DNA of 64,000 nucleotides from Iningainema tapete BLCC-T55 (GTDB lineage Bacteria; Cyanobacteriota; Cyanobacteriia; Cyanobacteriales; Nostocaceae): NCBI RefSeq assembly GCF_014698965.1, contig NZ_JACXAE010000050.1, positions 1 to 64,000 of the forward strand. The letters run 5' to 3'. The translations under genes were made by a program, and so were the position numbers. The notes beneath the pieces are model-generated. The model saw nothing but the letters and a program-made list of their open reading frames with translations, was not told the origin of the DNA and searched no databases. How positions within the stretch are numbered: the first letter of the stretch is position 1; each line of letters opens with the position of its first letter. Positions 1-7,178 of this stretch are shown here, piece by piece.

Positions 1-97
1 GGACTTGGGGATGGACTCGGACTTGGAGAAGGTGATGGTGACGGACTCGGACTTGGGGATGGACTTGGACTTGGGGATGGTGATGGTGAAGGTGATC
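1..97 (-). repeat. Hexanucleotide-derived Ser-Pro repeat tract
   Basis: The + strand is a run of GGACTTGG/GGATGG/GGTGATGG units with a 6-base period. Read on the minus strand in the frame of the surrounding gene it encodes uninterrupted Ser-Pro dipeptides. The tract continues past the left edge, so its length is unknown. Such tracts act as extended cell-wall or periplasm-spanning linkers in known proteins and vary in length by slippage. Confidence 0.8.
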
Positions 98-1352
98 CAA
101 CACGCACAAATCCAATTAATTTAGGTCCTGGTGGTGGATTTTTTGCGTCGCATCGTCCGGGTAATTGATCTGAAGAAACCCTTTTAATTTTTAATGGCAA
201 AGAAGGCGAGGGTTTGTAAGTGATTGAATAATTACTCCAATTGGTAAAGCCATTACAAAATCCTTGTGGGTCTTGCTCAACTTGATATACAAGTCCCGTA
301 AAGGTTCTAGCGCTAATGGTACGTTTTAGAGCCTCAATTTTTTGAGGACTATCATTTTCAAAAGCGGGATTCCAAGTTGCATATTCTTCACCACCAAAAT
401 ATGGTGGCGGTGGCTCAGGTTCCGGCTCAGGTTGTGGCTCTGGAGGAAAAGCTGTGTCAAAAACTGCATCTGCAATCATGCCACCAAGAACACCGCCGAT
501 TACACCGCCGATCGGTCCGCCTAAAGCAGTTCCGACAATTGAGCCAACAATGCCACCTCCCGCACCATAAGCAGCTTGCCCTGATGGCTGACCAGACGCA
601 ACACGGAAAGTAAAATCAATGGCAGCACCAACAGCAGTACCGCCTAAAGCACCTTTTGGGCTTGGCGTTGGTGCTGGAGGCTGAGCCGGTTTTGGAGTTG
701 GTACTGGAGATAAGGAATTTGGAGTTCGTGTTGGCGCTGGAAATTGAGCCGGTTTTGTCGCTGGTTTAGGATTCGGTTTTGGGTCACCTACTGGTCTAGG
801 ACTGGGAATGTCACGCGGAATTGTTGCCGGGTCGGGAATTGTTTTGAAAGGAGCAGGATTTTTAACAGGTGGTTTTGGTAAAGGTCCCGGAACCGGATTT
901 TTTGGTGATGGTTTTCTGAGTTGTTGTTCGCGAAGTTTGATAATCTCCTGTAAATCTTCTTCAGGAGTAATATTTTTTAATGGCTTATTTAAATGATTAA
1001 ATTCATCAGGTGGTAAAACTTCAACTTCTCTAGGCAATGCTTTGTCCATTGCTTCTAGAGTTTTATCAAGTTGTTTGTTGAGATTTTTTAAATCATTAAG
1101 ATTTTTCTGTTTGTTGTAAACCTCATAAACTGTTTTACTAAAATCATCAGGTGGTTTTGGCTCAAAATTTGGTTTGTAAGGATTACTTAAAGCACCACCT
1201 TCTACTGACCCTACATTAAAAGTCCCTTGCTTAGGTGCGGATCCGACATTGAAAGTTCCTTTAGAAGAGGAAGGGTCCGCAAAATCAAGAGGTTCAAATT
1301 GAAATTCTCTTTGAAATCTTGGTGGTTGTTGTGGTTGCGGTTCCCAATCCAT
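1..1352 (-). CDS. Proline-rich protein with glycine-zipper segment and Ser-Pro tail (3' end off the window)
   Basis: This is an open frame of about 450 codons starting at the ATG at 1352-1350, preceded by AAGGA, with no stop before the left edge. Residues 1-110 are charged and helical. Residues 150-230 are rich in Pro, Lys and Asn (KPKPNPKP-type). Then comes a hydrophobic Gly-repeat segment (GGGIVGSIVG, GGPIGGVIGGVLGG), a glycine-zipper pattern that often packs in membranes. A Pro/Glu stretch, a short globular part with two Cys and the terminal Ser-Pro repeat follow. It lies 15 bases downstream of the 101-aa gene, so the two are probably cotranscribed. I do not recognise the family. The composition suggests an envelope-associated protein, perhaps part of a conjugation or surface structure; that is inference. 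Confidence 0.75.
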   Translation of the reverse strand, partial: MDWEPQPQQPPRFQREFQFEPLDFADPSSSKGTFNVGSAPKQGTFNVGSVEGGALSNPYKPNFEPKPPDDFSKTVYEVYNKQKNLNDLKNLNKQLDKTLEAMDKALPREVEVLPPDEFNHLNKPLKNITPEEDLQEIIKLREQQLRKPSPKNPVPGPLPKPPVKNPAPFKTIPDPATIPRDIPSPRPVGDPKPNPKPATKPAQFPAPTRTPNSLSPVPTPKPAQPPAPTPSPKGALGGTAVGAAIDFTFRVASGQPSGQAAYGAGGGIVGSIVGTALGGPIGGVIGGVLGGMIADAVFDTAFPPEPQPEPEPEPPPPYFGGEEYATWNPAFENDSPQKIEALKRTISARTFTGLVYQVEQDPQGFCNGFTNWSNYSITYKPSPSLPLKIKRVSSDQLPGRCDAKNPPPGPKLIGFVRVGSPSPSPSPSPSPSPSPSPSPSPSPSPSPSPS

Positions 1353-1367
1353 ACTTTTATTTTTTCC

Positions 1368-1673
1368 TTATGCTGCTACTTTAAAACTGTCAGGAATTGC
1401 AGTTTCTGATAGTGCCTCTGTATAAGTCCAAGGATTATTAGCGCCTGATAGGTGTTCGGCGGACATGGGCAAAGATACTCTTACTAGTAAGCGATGTTTA
1501 TTATCAGCTTCAATAAAAAAAGTGCCGGCCTGACAGGTTCTTGCTGAGTAATTAGGAGCTTCGACTGCAGTCAAAGTTGGGTTAATAGCCGTGAGAGATA
1601 AGCCTATCCAAGCTGCGAGTTTTTCTAAAGTATCGATGTTTGAAGGAATATCGGTAGTTGAAAAAGCTGTCAT
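1368..1673 (-). CDS. Hypothetical protein, 101 aa
   Basis: A small soluble protein with no signal peptide or membrane segment and one Cys. The middle part (TFFIEADNKHRLLVRVSLP) reads like two beta strands. It is the first gene of a minus-strand pair with the Pro-rich zipper protein (15-base gap). No family is recognised. The adjacent large gene and the shared orientation argue that it is real. Confidence 0.6.
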   Translation of the reverse strand: MTAFSTTDIPSNIDTLEKLAAWIGLSLTAINPTLTAVEAPNYSARTCQAGTFFIEADNKHRLLVRVSLPMSAEHLSGANNPWTYTEALSETAIPDSFKVAA

Positions 1674-1757
1674 TTTGAGTTATTAAAAGTAAGATACTTC
1701 AATCTTGTCTGTGCTAATAAATTTTGTAAATCAGTCTTTTTACTGTTGATAAATGTT

Positions 1758-2339
1758 ATGTTTACAAACAAATATCCTGTATTTATACTAGATAATTTTT
1801 TAAGTGAATCAGATAATCACAAATTAATACGAGAAACTATTGATAAATCTGCAAGCTTTATTCAAAAAACAAACGATCCAAAATACCCAAAGCAACTTGG
1901 ATGGGGTTCCCAGCAAGGATTTGAGCTTTGGAAATCTAATATTGCTGGAAATATCATTACTTATATGCGCGAAGTTTTAACTGAGCTTAAAATTCTGTCT
2001 TTGAATTTTGGAGAGATTGAAATTAGCCATAATGCTTACCAAAATCAAGGATTTTTATCTATTCATGAAGATAAAAGCTATCGAAGGTCCAGAAAAATAA
2101 CCTTTGTTTATTACTACCACATTATTCCAAAATCTTTTACAGGTGGACAACTGCTTGTTTATCAATCTTCTGATTTGTCAGACATTAACACATACAGTGT
2201 TCCCGCGCTCATCGTTGAACCACTTAATAATCGTTGTGTTTTCTTTGCTAGCGAGGCTTATCACGAAGTTTTACCTGTAAAATGTGAGGATTTTAAATCA
2301 AGTCGTTTTAGCTTTTCCGGTTGGATTAATGAGGCATAG
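1758..2339 (+). CDS. 2OG-Fe(II) oxygenase-like (prolyl 4-hydroxylase fold) protein
   Basis: Likely a soluble 2-oxoglutarate/Fe(II)-dependent dioxygenase of 193 aa. The order of motifs fits the P4Hc-type jelly roll: an N-terminal FILDNFLSESD segment, a proximal His-x-Asp/Glu site in SIHEDK, the strand RKITFVYYYH, a GGQL turn, a distal His in AYHEVLPV, and an Arg/Ser pair in SSRFSFSGW that would bind the 2OG carboxylate. Such proteins hydroxylate residues in proteins or small molecules; the substrate here cannot be told. I chose the ATG at 1758; a TTG at 1746 is in frame and there is no clear Shine-Dalgarno for either. It stands alone between a divergent operon and an integrase. Confidence 0.7.
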   Translation: MFTNKYPVFILDNFLSESDNHKLIRETIDKSASFIQKTNDPKYPKQLGWGSQQGFELWKSNIAGNIITYMREVLTELKILSLNFGEIEISHNAYQNQGFLSIHEDKSYRRSRKITFVYYYHIIPKSFTGGQLLVYQSSDLSDINTYSVPALIVEPLNNRCVFFASEAYHEVLPVKCEDFKSSRFSFSGWINEA

Positions 2340-2438
2340 TGTTCCAGTTTTATGTAAATTCGGAACTTATACGGAAGGCTTCTAAGCATTAGCCAGAATA
2401 GATTTAAAGCAGCTATAACTAGTACTTAAAACTAAAAA

Positions 2439-2477
2439 AGTTCCGGTTTTACTCTCTTGCATGGTTAAACCGGAACT
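2439..2477. promoter_or_regulatory. 11-bp inverted repeat upstream of the integrase
   Basis: Perfect arms AGTTCCGGTTT (2439-2449) and AAACCGGAACT (2467-2477) are separated by 17 bases. There is no T-tract, so a terminator is unlikely. Its position 31 bases before the recombinase start suits an operator or a recombinase/excisionase binding site. A related half-site (TTCGGAACTTA) lies at about 2358. Confidence 0.45.
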
Positions 2478-2507
2478 ACATATGAAAAACTCTTTTAGCA
2501 AGTTTAC

Positions 2508-3089
2508 ATGAAAAATAACCGAAGTGGACAAGCACCTGTACTTACTGAATCGAACTATTCCAAAATCCGCAAGCAAATTAAAAATCGTAAATATCAGATT
2601 CTTTTGGATTTAGCTTGGTACACCGGTGAGCGGTGGGGCGCACTAGTGCAATTAAAGGTTGAAGACGTATACAGTCCTAACGGATCGCCTCAACAGGAAA
2701 TTACTTTTCGGGCAAGTACTCGCAAGGCATCACCTGATGGCAAGCGGCACACTCGTCAAGTACCTGTTCACCCAGTACTAAGCGAATCTTTGCGAGGGTA
2801 CAAACCTGATTCTGACTCAATTTGGTTGTTTCCTGATCGCACCGGTTCAAAGGCAATTACGACGCGGTGGGCGGATCGGATTTTGCGAGCTGCTGTAGAG
2901 AAAGCTGGTTTAGGGGCTTTGGGGATTAGCACCCATAGCACCAGGCGCTCGTTTATCACCCACTTGCATGAAAACGGGGTTGACTTGTACACGATTCAGA
3001 AGATTACGGGGCATAAGGACTTGAAAGCTTTGGGCAAGTACATTGACATTTCTGCTGATCGCGTCAAAGGAGCAATTGCAACCTTATGA
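2508..3089 (+). CDS. Minimal tyrosine recombinase / phage-type integrase
   Basis: Site-specific recombinase of 193 aa consisting of the catalytic domain only; the usual N-terminal core-binding (SAM-like) domain is missing. The catalytic set is visible: Arg42 in YTGERWGAL, a Lys-rich beta hairpin around residues 72-85, His143 and Arg146 in HSTRR, His169 in GHKD and the nucleophile Tyr178 in KYID. The stop overlaps the start of the next gene (ATGA at 3086-3089), so the two are translationally coupled. It could serve an integrative element or resolve plasmid multimers. No flanking att repeat was found by eye. Confidence 0.9.
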   Translation: MKNNRSGQAPVLTESNYSKIRKQIKNRKYQILLDLAWYTGERWGALVQLKVEDVYSPNGSPQQEITFRASTRKASPDGKRHTRQVPVHPVLSESLRGYKPDSDSIWLFPDRTGSKAITTRWADRILRAAVEKAGLGALGISTHSTRRSFITHLHENGVDLYTIQKITGHKDLKALGKYIDISADRVKGAIATL

Positions 3090-3556
3090 AACCATTACTT
3101 TTGTTTTACAACAAGCTGGAAGATTCAAGGCAGTTACTGGAGGGACGCTTACTCCTAATTGACTCTGACTCCAGCACGATTAAGAACATTTACCGTGCTA
3201 CTTCCGGCAGTGCGAATTGGCAGGAACACGACGAACTAGCGGTAAAAGGACGGGGAAGCATCCCACCGCAAAGCGATGTGGACATCCCACATTACACCGT
3301 TAGCACCATACCAATCCCAATGCCAAACCTCAAAGGAGTTGAAGGCAACTTTTACAAGATTGATCCGCACATGGTGCAAATCAATGGTCGGCAGCGGGGA
3401 GATTTTGGAGTACATCGAGATGCAAATATTCCTGGTAGTGCTGGGTGTATTGTACTGGGAACAGCGCCTGGGTGGGCGGGGTTTCAAGCCGATATGCAAA
3501 AACTAGCCGCGTCTGGAGTTCGAGTTATTCCCTTATTAGTGAGCTATATCCGATGA
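3086..3556 (+). CDS. L,D-transpeptidase-like (YkuD/Tlde1-type) protein
   Basis: 156 aa without a signal peptide. The C-terminal half has the pattern GVHRDANIPGSAGCIVL, a His followed at the expected distance by S-x-G-C, which is the nucleophilic Cys motif of L,D-transpeptidase-like peptidoglycan enzymes and phage-encoded relatives. The N-terminal 60 residues carry a LLLIDSDSS strand-turn. Overlap with the integrase (ATGA) and with the next small gene (ATGA at 3553) makes a three-gene coupled unit. The same His...[TS]-A-G-C motif recurs in the SH3 protein at 31819-32454. Envelope action without a signal peptide would need another export route, so the role is uncertain. Confidence 0.65.
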   Translation: MKPLLLFYNKLEDSRQLLEGRLLLIDSDSSTIKNIYRATSGSANWQEHDELAVKGRGSIPPQSDVDIPHYTVSTIPIPMPNLKGVEGNFYKIDPHMVQINGRQRGDFGVHRDANIPGSAGCIVLGTAPGWAGFQADMQKLAASGVRVIPLLVSYIR

Positions 3557-3726
3557 CAGTGCAACAATCTTACCTTTTCTGCCAGATCGAAGAGTTTTAC
3601 GCACTACTCCAAAAAGGTGACTATGACCACCCGCTGGATCTTGCTAAAAAACTGCAGGAACTTAGTGATGAAGCTTGGGACCAGGTTGAGGAACTTTATC
3701 AATCATGCGTTTGTATTGTTCCATAA
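3553..3726 (+). CDS. Small hypothetical protein, 57 aa
   Basis: It starts at the ATG overlapping the previous stop (ATGA, 3553-3556), the third member of the integrase unit. It is a helical, Gln/Leu/Glu-rich soluble peptide (LAKKLQELSDEAWDQVEELYQS) with a Cys-containing tail. No family is recognised. Translational coupling is the main evidence that it is a gene. Confidence 0.55.
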   Translation: MTVQQSYLFCQIEEFYALLQKGDYDHPLDLAKKLQELSDEAWDQVEELYQSCVCIVP

Positions 3727-3783
3727 GATTTGCTTTAAAATACTGTATACTGCCTTGACACAGGCATTACAGGATTTTAAGCC

Positions 3784-4119
3784 ATGCTCAAACTGGGAAG
3801 AAATAGTACAAGCTGGGAGCCGACTTGGAAGCACGGGAAAACTAAAACCATCAGGGTGCCGATCACACTAGCTGACCAAATCTTGGAGTATGCTAGAGCG
3901 ATTGATGCCAAGTCCCCTCCTGACCAGGAAAACCTCGCTATTGGTAGATGCGAGGTTTTTCAATGGCACATTCTCCAAATTTTGGATGAGTTTATTGAGG
4001 TTAAGCGCAAACAGTCACCCTCACACAGACATGACCCAAACATGCCTTTCCTGCGTGATGTGCCGACCTGGAGGAAGTTCAACGAGTTTTACCATTGGGT
4101 CAAGTTGAGAAAGTTTTGA
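3784..4119 (+). CDS. Hypothetical protein with TIRVP-type DNA-binding-like start
   Basis: 111 aa. The segment KTIRVPITLADQILEYARAID resembles the opening of many cyanobacterial accessory-region proteins of unknown function, where a short strand followed by a helix is reminiscent of ribbon-helix-helix or Arc-type binding. The C-terminus is basic and aromatic (PTWRKFNEFYHWVKLRKF). Its last 20 bases overlap the end of the convergent gene at 4100-4705. The region upstream (3727-3783) is AT-rich and carries TATACT and TTGACA hexamers but no clean promoter pair. Confidence 0.55.
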   Translation: MLKLGRNSTSWEPTWKHGKTKTIRVPITLADQILEYARAIDAKSPPDQENLAIGRCEVFQWHILQILDEFIEVKRKQSPSHRHDPNMPFLRDVPTWRKFNEFYHWVKLRKF

Positions 4120-4705
4120 GCAACTGCTTGATTTGTAATGGTGAATCACCGGATGCGATCGCCAATTCCACAGCTTCTTTCTTACGTTGAGATGACGGCT
4201 TGAGAGTACTACCAATGTAATGGCGGTGCAGCTTCCGCCCCTCCATCCAGGTATAGCGGTAGTACCAGTATTTATTCCCTCCCCTCTCTACCCAGTACCT
4301 CTCTACCCAATGAGTTTGCTTATCGTGTTGGTGAGCAGATTTTTTGGTGTCAAGTGTAACCTGCTCACCAACAAGGGTTTCTACTGTGTCTTTTGTCGTT
4401 TCTTCTGCAACTTGCTCACCAACACTTTGGTACGGAGACTGGGTGACCGTGTGTTGGTGAGCGGTTAACAAAGAAATTTGCTCACCAACAAGCTGCTGTT
4501 GTTGGTGAACAACTTCGTTCGTAAAATTACCTTGCTCAAAATTATCACAGTCCGGTTTCTCAACCGACTCGCGTAAGATTTCATCCCAGTAAGGATCATG
4601 AATTGTCTTAACTAAAGGTTCAACAACAATATCCAGAGATAACTGCGTTCCACGTAGTTTATTATTCATAATTTGAATTAGTGATTTTATTGTCTCTACT
4701 TCCAT
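4100..4705 (-). CDS. Hypothetical protein with internal repeats and a DUF6788-like basic aromatic motif
   Basis: 201 aa from the ATG at 4705 (TTG at 4708 also in frame). The N-terminal 80 residues look globular. Residues 60-130 hold VGEQ and HQH repeats produced by a DNA motif repeated in both orientations. The C-terminus has a Tyr/Trp-rich segment (YWYYRYTWMEGRKLHRHYIG) resembling the YWYAYWRV...RYIGK motif of the 123-aa protein at 38635. It ends by overlapping the convergent gene by 20 bases and probably follows the gene at 4730-5419 in one minus-strand unit (24-base gap). Confidence 0.6.
   Translation of the reverse strand: MEVETIKSLIQIMNNKLRGTQLSLDIVVEPLVKTIHDPYWDEILRESVEKPDCDNFEQGNFTNEVVHQQQQLVGEQISLLTAHQHTVTQSPYQSVGEQVAEETTKDTVETLVGEQVTLDTKKSAHQHDKQTHWVERYWVERGGNKYWYYRYTWMEGRKLHRHYIGSTLKPSSQRKKEAVELAIASGDSPLQIKQLLKTFST
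4327..4510. repeat. Six copies of GTTGGTGAGC in alternating orientation inside a coding region
   Basis: Copies lie at 4327-4338 (+), 4361-4372 (-), 4412-4423 (-), 4453-4462 (+), 4478-4489 (-) and 4501-4510 (+, last bases AC). The first two form a perfect 12-bp inverted repeat. Because both orientations occur, the motif encodes VGEQ in one reading and AHQH in the other, which points to a DNA-level repeat rather than a protein repeat. Confidence 0.75.
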
Positions 4706-4729
4706 CAAGCAATTTGCTGGAAGTAGTTT

Positions 4730-5419
4730 TTATGTGTTAATCGCGTCTGGGAATAATTCATTCCAAGTAGTAAGATTCCCAAATTTGGCTAGTAAAAGAT
4801 TGTAGTTACGTGTTGACTCCCAATAACGATTGACTAGGCAAGCACGTATCCACCCTTCAGGATTTTGAATTTTCTCAAAACCACCGCGTATCTCAAAGAG
4901 TGCAAGCGCGATTTTTATCTCATTAATTGGTCGGTCGAGAACCTCTTTTTGATTGTCGTCATAAACAATACCCGTATCTGCTAGCAATGCCTGATTCTCA
5001 CAAATATTAGAATGCTGCTGCTGTTCATTCCCGGCGACGGTATATTGGTCGTTTGAGGGCTGTGAATTGTAACTGGAGTTGCTATTGTGCAACTTTTTTT
5101 CACGCTTTTTTGGGGGGTCTAACCACTCTAAGGGTTTGATTATTATTCTGTATATTTTCCAACAGAACTGCTTGAGAACGCCTATGACCCGACACTCAAC
5201 TAACAGGTTGAACATCTTTTTTAGGTAGTGATGTGAGTATTTCTTCCCTCTCCACTTCTCTACCCAGTTATTGAATTCTGATAAATCTGGTTCGATTTCC
5301 GTGGCTAATTTACCTTGCCGTAGTAGCCATTGCCATAAGATTTTAGCGGCGTTAGGGATACGGTTTTGAAAGCAGAATTGCTCGTGCTTATCTGTCCATT
5401 CAGTGCTTTGTTGTGTCAT
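4730..5419 (-). CDS. Hypothetical protein, 229 aa, accessory-element type
   Basis: Soluble protein. Residues 1-100 are Lys/Trp-rich and helical (FNNWVEKWRGKKYSHHYLKKMFNLL), a composition like a winged-helix DNA-binding domain. Residues 115-150 are an Asn/Gln/Ser-rich linker. The C-terminal helical part contains GGFEKIQNPEGWIRACLVNRYW. Plasmid- and phage-borne cyanobacterial proteins often combine such parts, but I do not recognise the family. It is followed 24 bases later by the 201-aa gene on the same strand. Confidence 0.55.
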   Translation of the reverse strand: MTQQSTEWTDKHEQFCFQNRIPNAAKILWQWLLRQGKLATEIEPDLSEFNNWVEKWRGKKYSHHYLKKMFNLLVECRVIGVLKQFCWKIYRIIIKPLEWLDPPKKREKKLHNSNSSYNSQPSNDQYTVAGNEQQQHSNICENQALLADTGIVYDDNQKEVLDRPINEIKIALALFEIRGGFEKIQNPEGWIRACLVNRYWESTRNYNLLLAKFGNLTTWNELFPDAINT

Positions 5420-5463
5420 AATTGTGGTTAGAAATTTACAGATAACTCATTAAGAATTAGACT

Positions 5464-5493
5464 CTTAAGCTCACAACTTAAGGGCTTTTTTTT
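5464..5493 (+). terminator. Possible rho-independent terminator
   Basis: CTTAAG (5464-5469) and CTTAAG (5477-5482) form a 6-bp hairpin with a 7-base loop, followed by GGGC and nine T on the + strand. No + strand gene ends just before it, so it would terminate an antisense or unrecognised transcript. Confidence 0.4.
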
Positions 5494-5517
5494 TGGGATG
5501 GTTAAATGTGCAAAATA

Positions 5518-5546
5518 AAACCATCCGGCCGATAGCAGGATGGTTT
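5518..5546 (-). terminator. Rho-independent terminator of the RHH/coiled-coil locus
   Basis: AAACCATCC (5518-5526) and GGATGGTTT (5538-5546) make a perfect 9-bp stem with an 11-base loop. On the minus strand the stem is followed by TTTTATTTTG. It overlaps the stop codon of the coiled-coil frame at 5545-5547, which suits a compact minus-strand terminator. Confidence 0.7.
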
Positions 5547-5937
5547 ATGAATCTTCCTCAAAGCGATCCTCTAAATCTTGTTGGAGCAATTCAAACTCCC
5601 CAATTCTTAGTTGAAGCTTTTCTACTTCGATTTCAAGTCGATTTTCTTCGTCCTCTAACCGTTTTTTCTCTTCCCTGATCCGAGATATCTCCTTTTCTCT
5701 CGCCGCCTTCTGATCGCGATAGTCGCCTATCAGTTGGCAAAGCATTCCCCCAATAGTTGGCGATTCGAGTCCGACGAAACTTGATTTCTCGCTATCCGCT
5801 CTATTAGTTCGCTTTTGCTTATGCCAAGAGAGTTCGCCTTGGCTTCCAGCAGTTCGGTTCCCTCTGGTGTCAGCGTGAACATAACGTTCCTCTTCCTCAC
5901 ACCGTGTATTGACTTCCTCGCCATTAATAATACCCAT
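5545..5937 (-). CDS. Frame encoding a C-terminal coiled coil (overlaps the RHH frame)
   Basis: 130 aa from the ATG at 5937, which has an excellent Shine-Dalgarno (GGAGGT, 7-base spacing). The first 58 residues run antiphase to the ribbon-helix-helix frame and look unstructured. Beyond the RHH stop the frame reads as a clean coiled coil (REKEISRIREEKKRLEDEEN, EVEKLQLRIGEFELLQQ). Most simply the C-terminal part is the natural tail of the RHH protein, reached by a -1 shift at the five-G run (5748-5752 on the + strand as CCCCC), either as a mutation or as recoding. Confidence 0.5.
   Translation of the reverse strand: MGIINGEEVNTRCEEEERYVHADTRGNRTAGSQGELSWHKQKRTNRADSEKSSFVGLESPTIGGMLCQLIGDYRDQKAAREKEISRIREEKKRLEDEENRLEIEVEKLQLRIGEFELLQQDLEDRFEEDS
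5730..5924 (-). CDS. Ribbon-helix-helix transcriptional regulator (CopG/Arc-like)
   Basis: 64 aa from the ATG at 5924 (MARKSIHGVRKR). The pattern VMFTLTPEGTELLEAKANSLGISKSELIERIAR is a typical strand-helix-helix, as in cyanobacterial CopG-like proteins. No good Shine-Dalgarno precedes this ATG; the strong GGAGGT site upstream serves the overlapping frame at 5937, so translation may be reinitiated or frameshifted. Three copies of an 11-bp sequence in the leader suggest autoregulation. Such proteins usually repress plasmid-copy or toxin-antitoxin genes as dimers. Confidence 0.65.
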   Translation of the reverse strand: MARKSIHGVRKRNVMFTLTPEGTELLEAKANSLGISKSELIERIARNQVSSDSNRQLLGECFAN

Positions 5938-6019
5938 GTACAATACCTCCATTTTACCCATGTACTATCTTGCAATTTCACATTGGTAGTATTAGACTTT
6001 ATTTAGTTGTACATGGGTA
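5931..6019 (-). promoter_or_regulatory. Three TACCCATGTAC operator-like sites
   Basis: TACCCATGTAC occurs at 5931-5941 and 5955-5965, with the reverse complement GTACATGGGTA at 6009-6019. The first copy includes the ATG at 5937 and the second lies just upstream of the GGAGGT, so a bound repressor would block both transcription and translation start. The 24-bp spacing of the direct pair fits binding of RHH dimers along one DNA region. Confidence 0.5.
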
Positions 6020-6208
6020 CAATTTTTTTGACAAGTACTTTATCCGCAAAACCAGCAGAGATGGCAGCCTGCAAGCATTGAGCGAACGAAAGACCTGCCA
6101 GTGGTTACATGTCAGTCACACAAGAAACCTAGTTATATCAAGGAGTTCAAAAATTGTTAAGCAAATCTAAAGAACTCAAAAACTAAAGAAATTGAAGGAA
6201 ATTCAATT

Positions 6209-6469
6209 ATGACTACAACAACACTCAAAAATCAAAATTCAGCACTGTGGGAAGTATCAATTAACGTCCATACTCTAACTCTGGGTGATTGGCTAGAAAT
6301 AGCCATAAAGGCTGAAGAGTCGGAATCATGGGCTTTTCAAGCATGGATAAGCAATAACGCAAGCCTTGCCGCGTTGAGTTTAGAAGATTGGAAAGAAGTA
6401 ACTGATGAGATTGAACTTTTAGAGGGTTCTGCTGAAAAGTTGTATCAGTTTTATTCGGAGCGGACGTAG
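6209..6469 (+). CDS. Hypothetical acidic protein, 86 aa
   Basis: The start is supported by AAGGA 9 bases upstream. It is a soluble, acidic, Trp-rich helical protein (WLEIAIKAEESESWAFQAWI, LEDWKEVTDEIELLEGSAEK). It is the first + strand gene of the run that ends with the ribozyme. Family unknown. Confidence 0.6.
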   Translation: MTTTTLKNQNSALWEVSINVHTLTLGDWLEIAIKAEESESWAFQAWISNNASLAALSLEDWKEVTDEIELLEGSAEKLYQFYSERT

Positions 6470-6555
6470 ACGCACAAATCCAAAAACGCAAAAGGTGATA
6501 GCCAAACAGTAACGCGGCTATCACCAACTCAATATTCATTAGGAGCCATCATACC

Positions 6556-7059
6556 ATGAACCAGTTATACACGACGCCCGAAGCCGCAAAGGAAACGGGC
6601 ATACCAGAAGGCACAATTCGGGCTTGGTTAAGCCGTTATCCGGAAGCGTTTATCTCGGATGTTCACCTGGTGATCGAGAACGGTAAAAAATTTTGGACGG
6701 AAAAAGGTATCGAGCTACTGCAAAGTCGCCGTGCAACAGAAAATGCAACGCCATTGGCTGCAAACAGCGATGCAGTGGCAACAGAAGATGTAACAGATAA
6801 CGCTGCAACTAGCGATGCAGGTCAATCACTACATGATGCAATGTTGAATGCATTTCTCGGTCAAGTTTCTCGTGAAATGGCTGCAGCATTCTGTCAGCAG
6901 TTACCGGGGCGGACGCTGCAAGAAATCCACCGGATGTTGCACTCGCCGTTGCAACAGGAGAGAGAAACCGTTACCCAATCGCTGCAAGAAGCGATGCAAC
7001 TCCTACCTAGTCCGGGAAAGCGCAACGCGCTTCCACCCGCAATGGGAGAGGCGCAATGA
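6556..7059 (+). CDS. MerR-type helix-turn-helix protein, 167 aa
   Basis: Residues 1-60 (LYTTPEAAKETGIPEGTIRA, WLSRYPEAF, then an NGKKFWTEKGIELL segment) fit a MerR/Xis-like winged helix of the kind used by excisionases and plasmid regulators. The rest is an Ala/Thr/Gln-rich helical region without a known domain. The gene is saturated with TGCAA/TTGCA pentamers in all reading frames. Its stop overlaps the next start (ATGA, 7056-7059). Regulatory or excisionase function is inference from the HTH. Confidence 0.65.
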   Translation: MNQLYTTPEAAKETGIPEGTIRAWLSRYPEAFISDVHLVIENGKKFWTEKGIELLQSRRATENATPLAANSDAVATEDVTDNAATSDAGQSLHDAMLNAFLGQVSREMAAAFCQQLPGRTLQEIHRMLHSPLQQERETVTQSLQEAMQLLPSPGKRNALPPAMGEAQ

Positions 7060-7178
7060 TTGCTATCAACGTGTTTTGGTCGCTACTTTTGGCAACTACA
7101 CTTTGCACCATTGCAATTCGGTTGCATTTGGCAACAGGACGCGCACTGCAACACACAACACTACAAAAGGTATTGCAA
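6719..7178. repeat. Dense TGCAA/TTGCA motif cluster
   Basis: I count 16 sites containing TGCAA or TTGCA between 6719 and 7178 (for example near 6719, 6732, 6744, 6759, 6804, 6837, 6918, 6936, 6949, 6982, 6995, 7103, 7111, 7122, 7147, 7173). Random expectation for about 460 bases is near one. The sites fall in different codon phases and cross the gene boundary at 7059. Confidence 0.7.

Noticed and set aside
2382-2576. Minus-strand 64-aa frame upstream of the integrase
   Set aside because: Overlaps the integrase start and the inverted repeat; no ribosome-binding site and no protein-like features.
6401-6440. Second CTGATGA as hammerhead core
   Set aside because: It lies in coding DNA and has no GAAA with flanking complementary stems.
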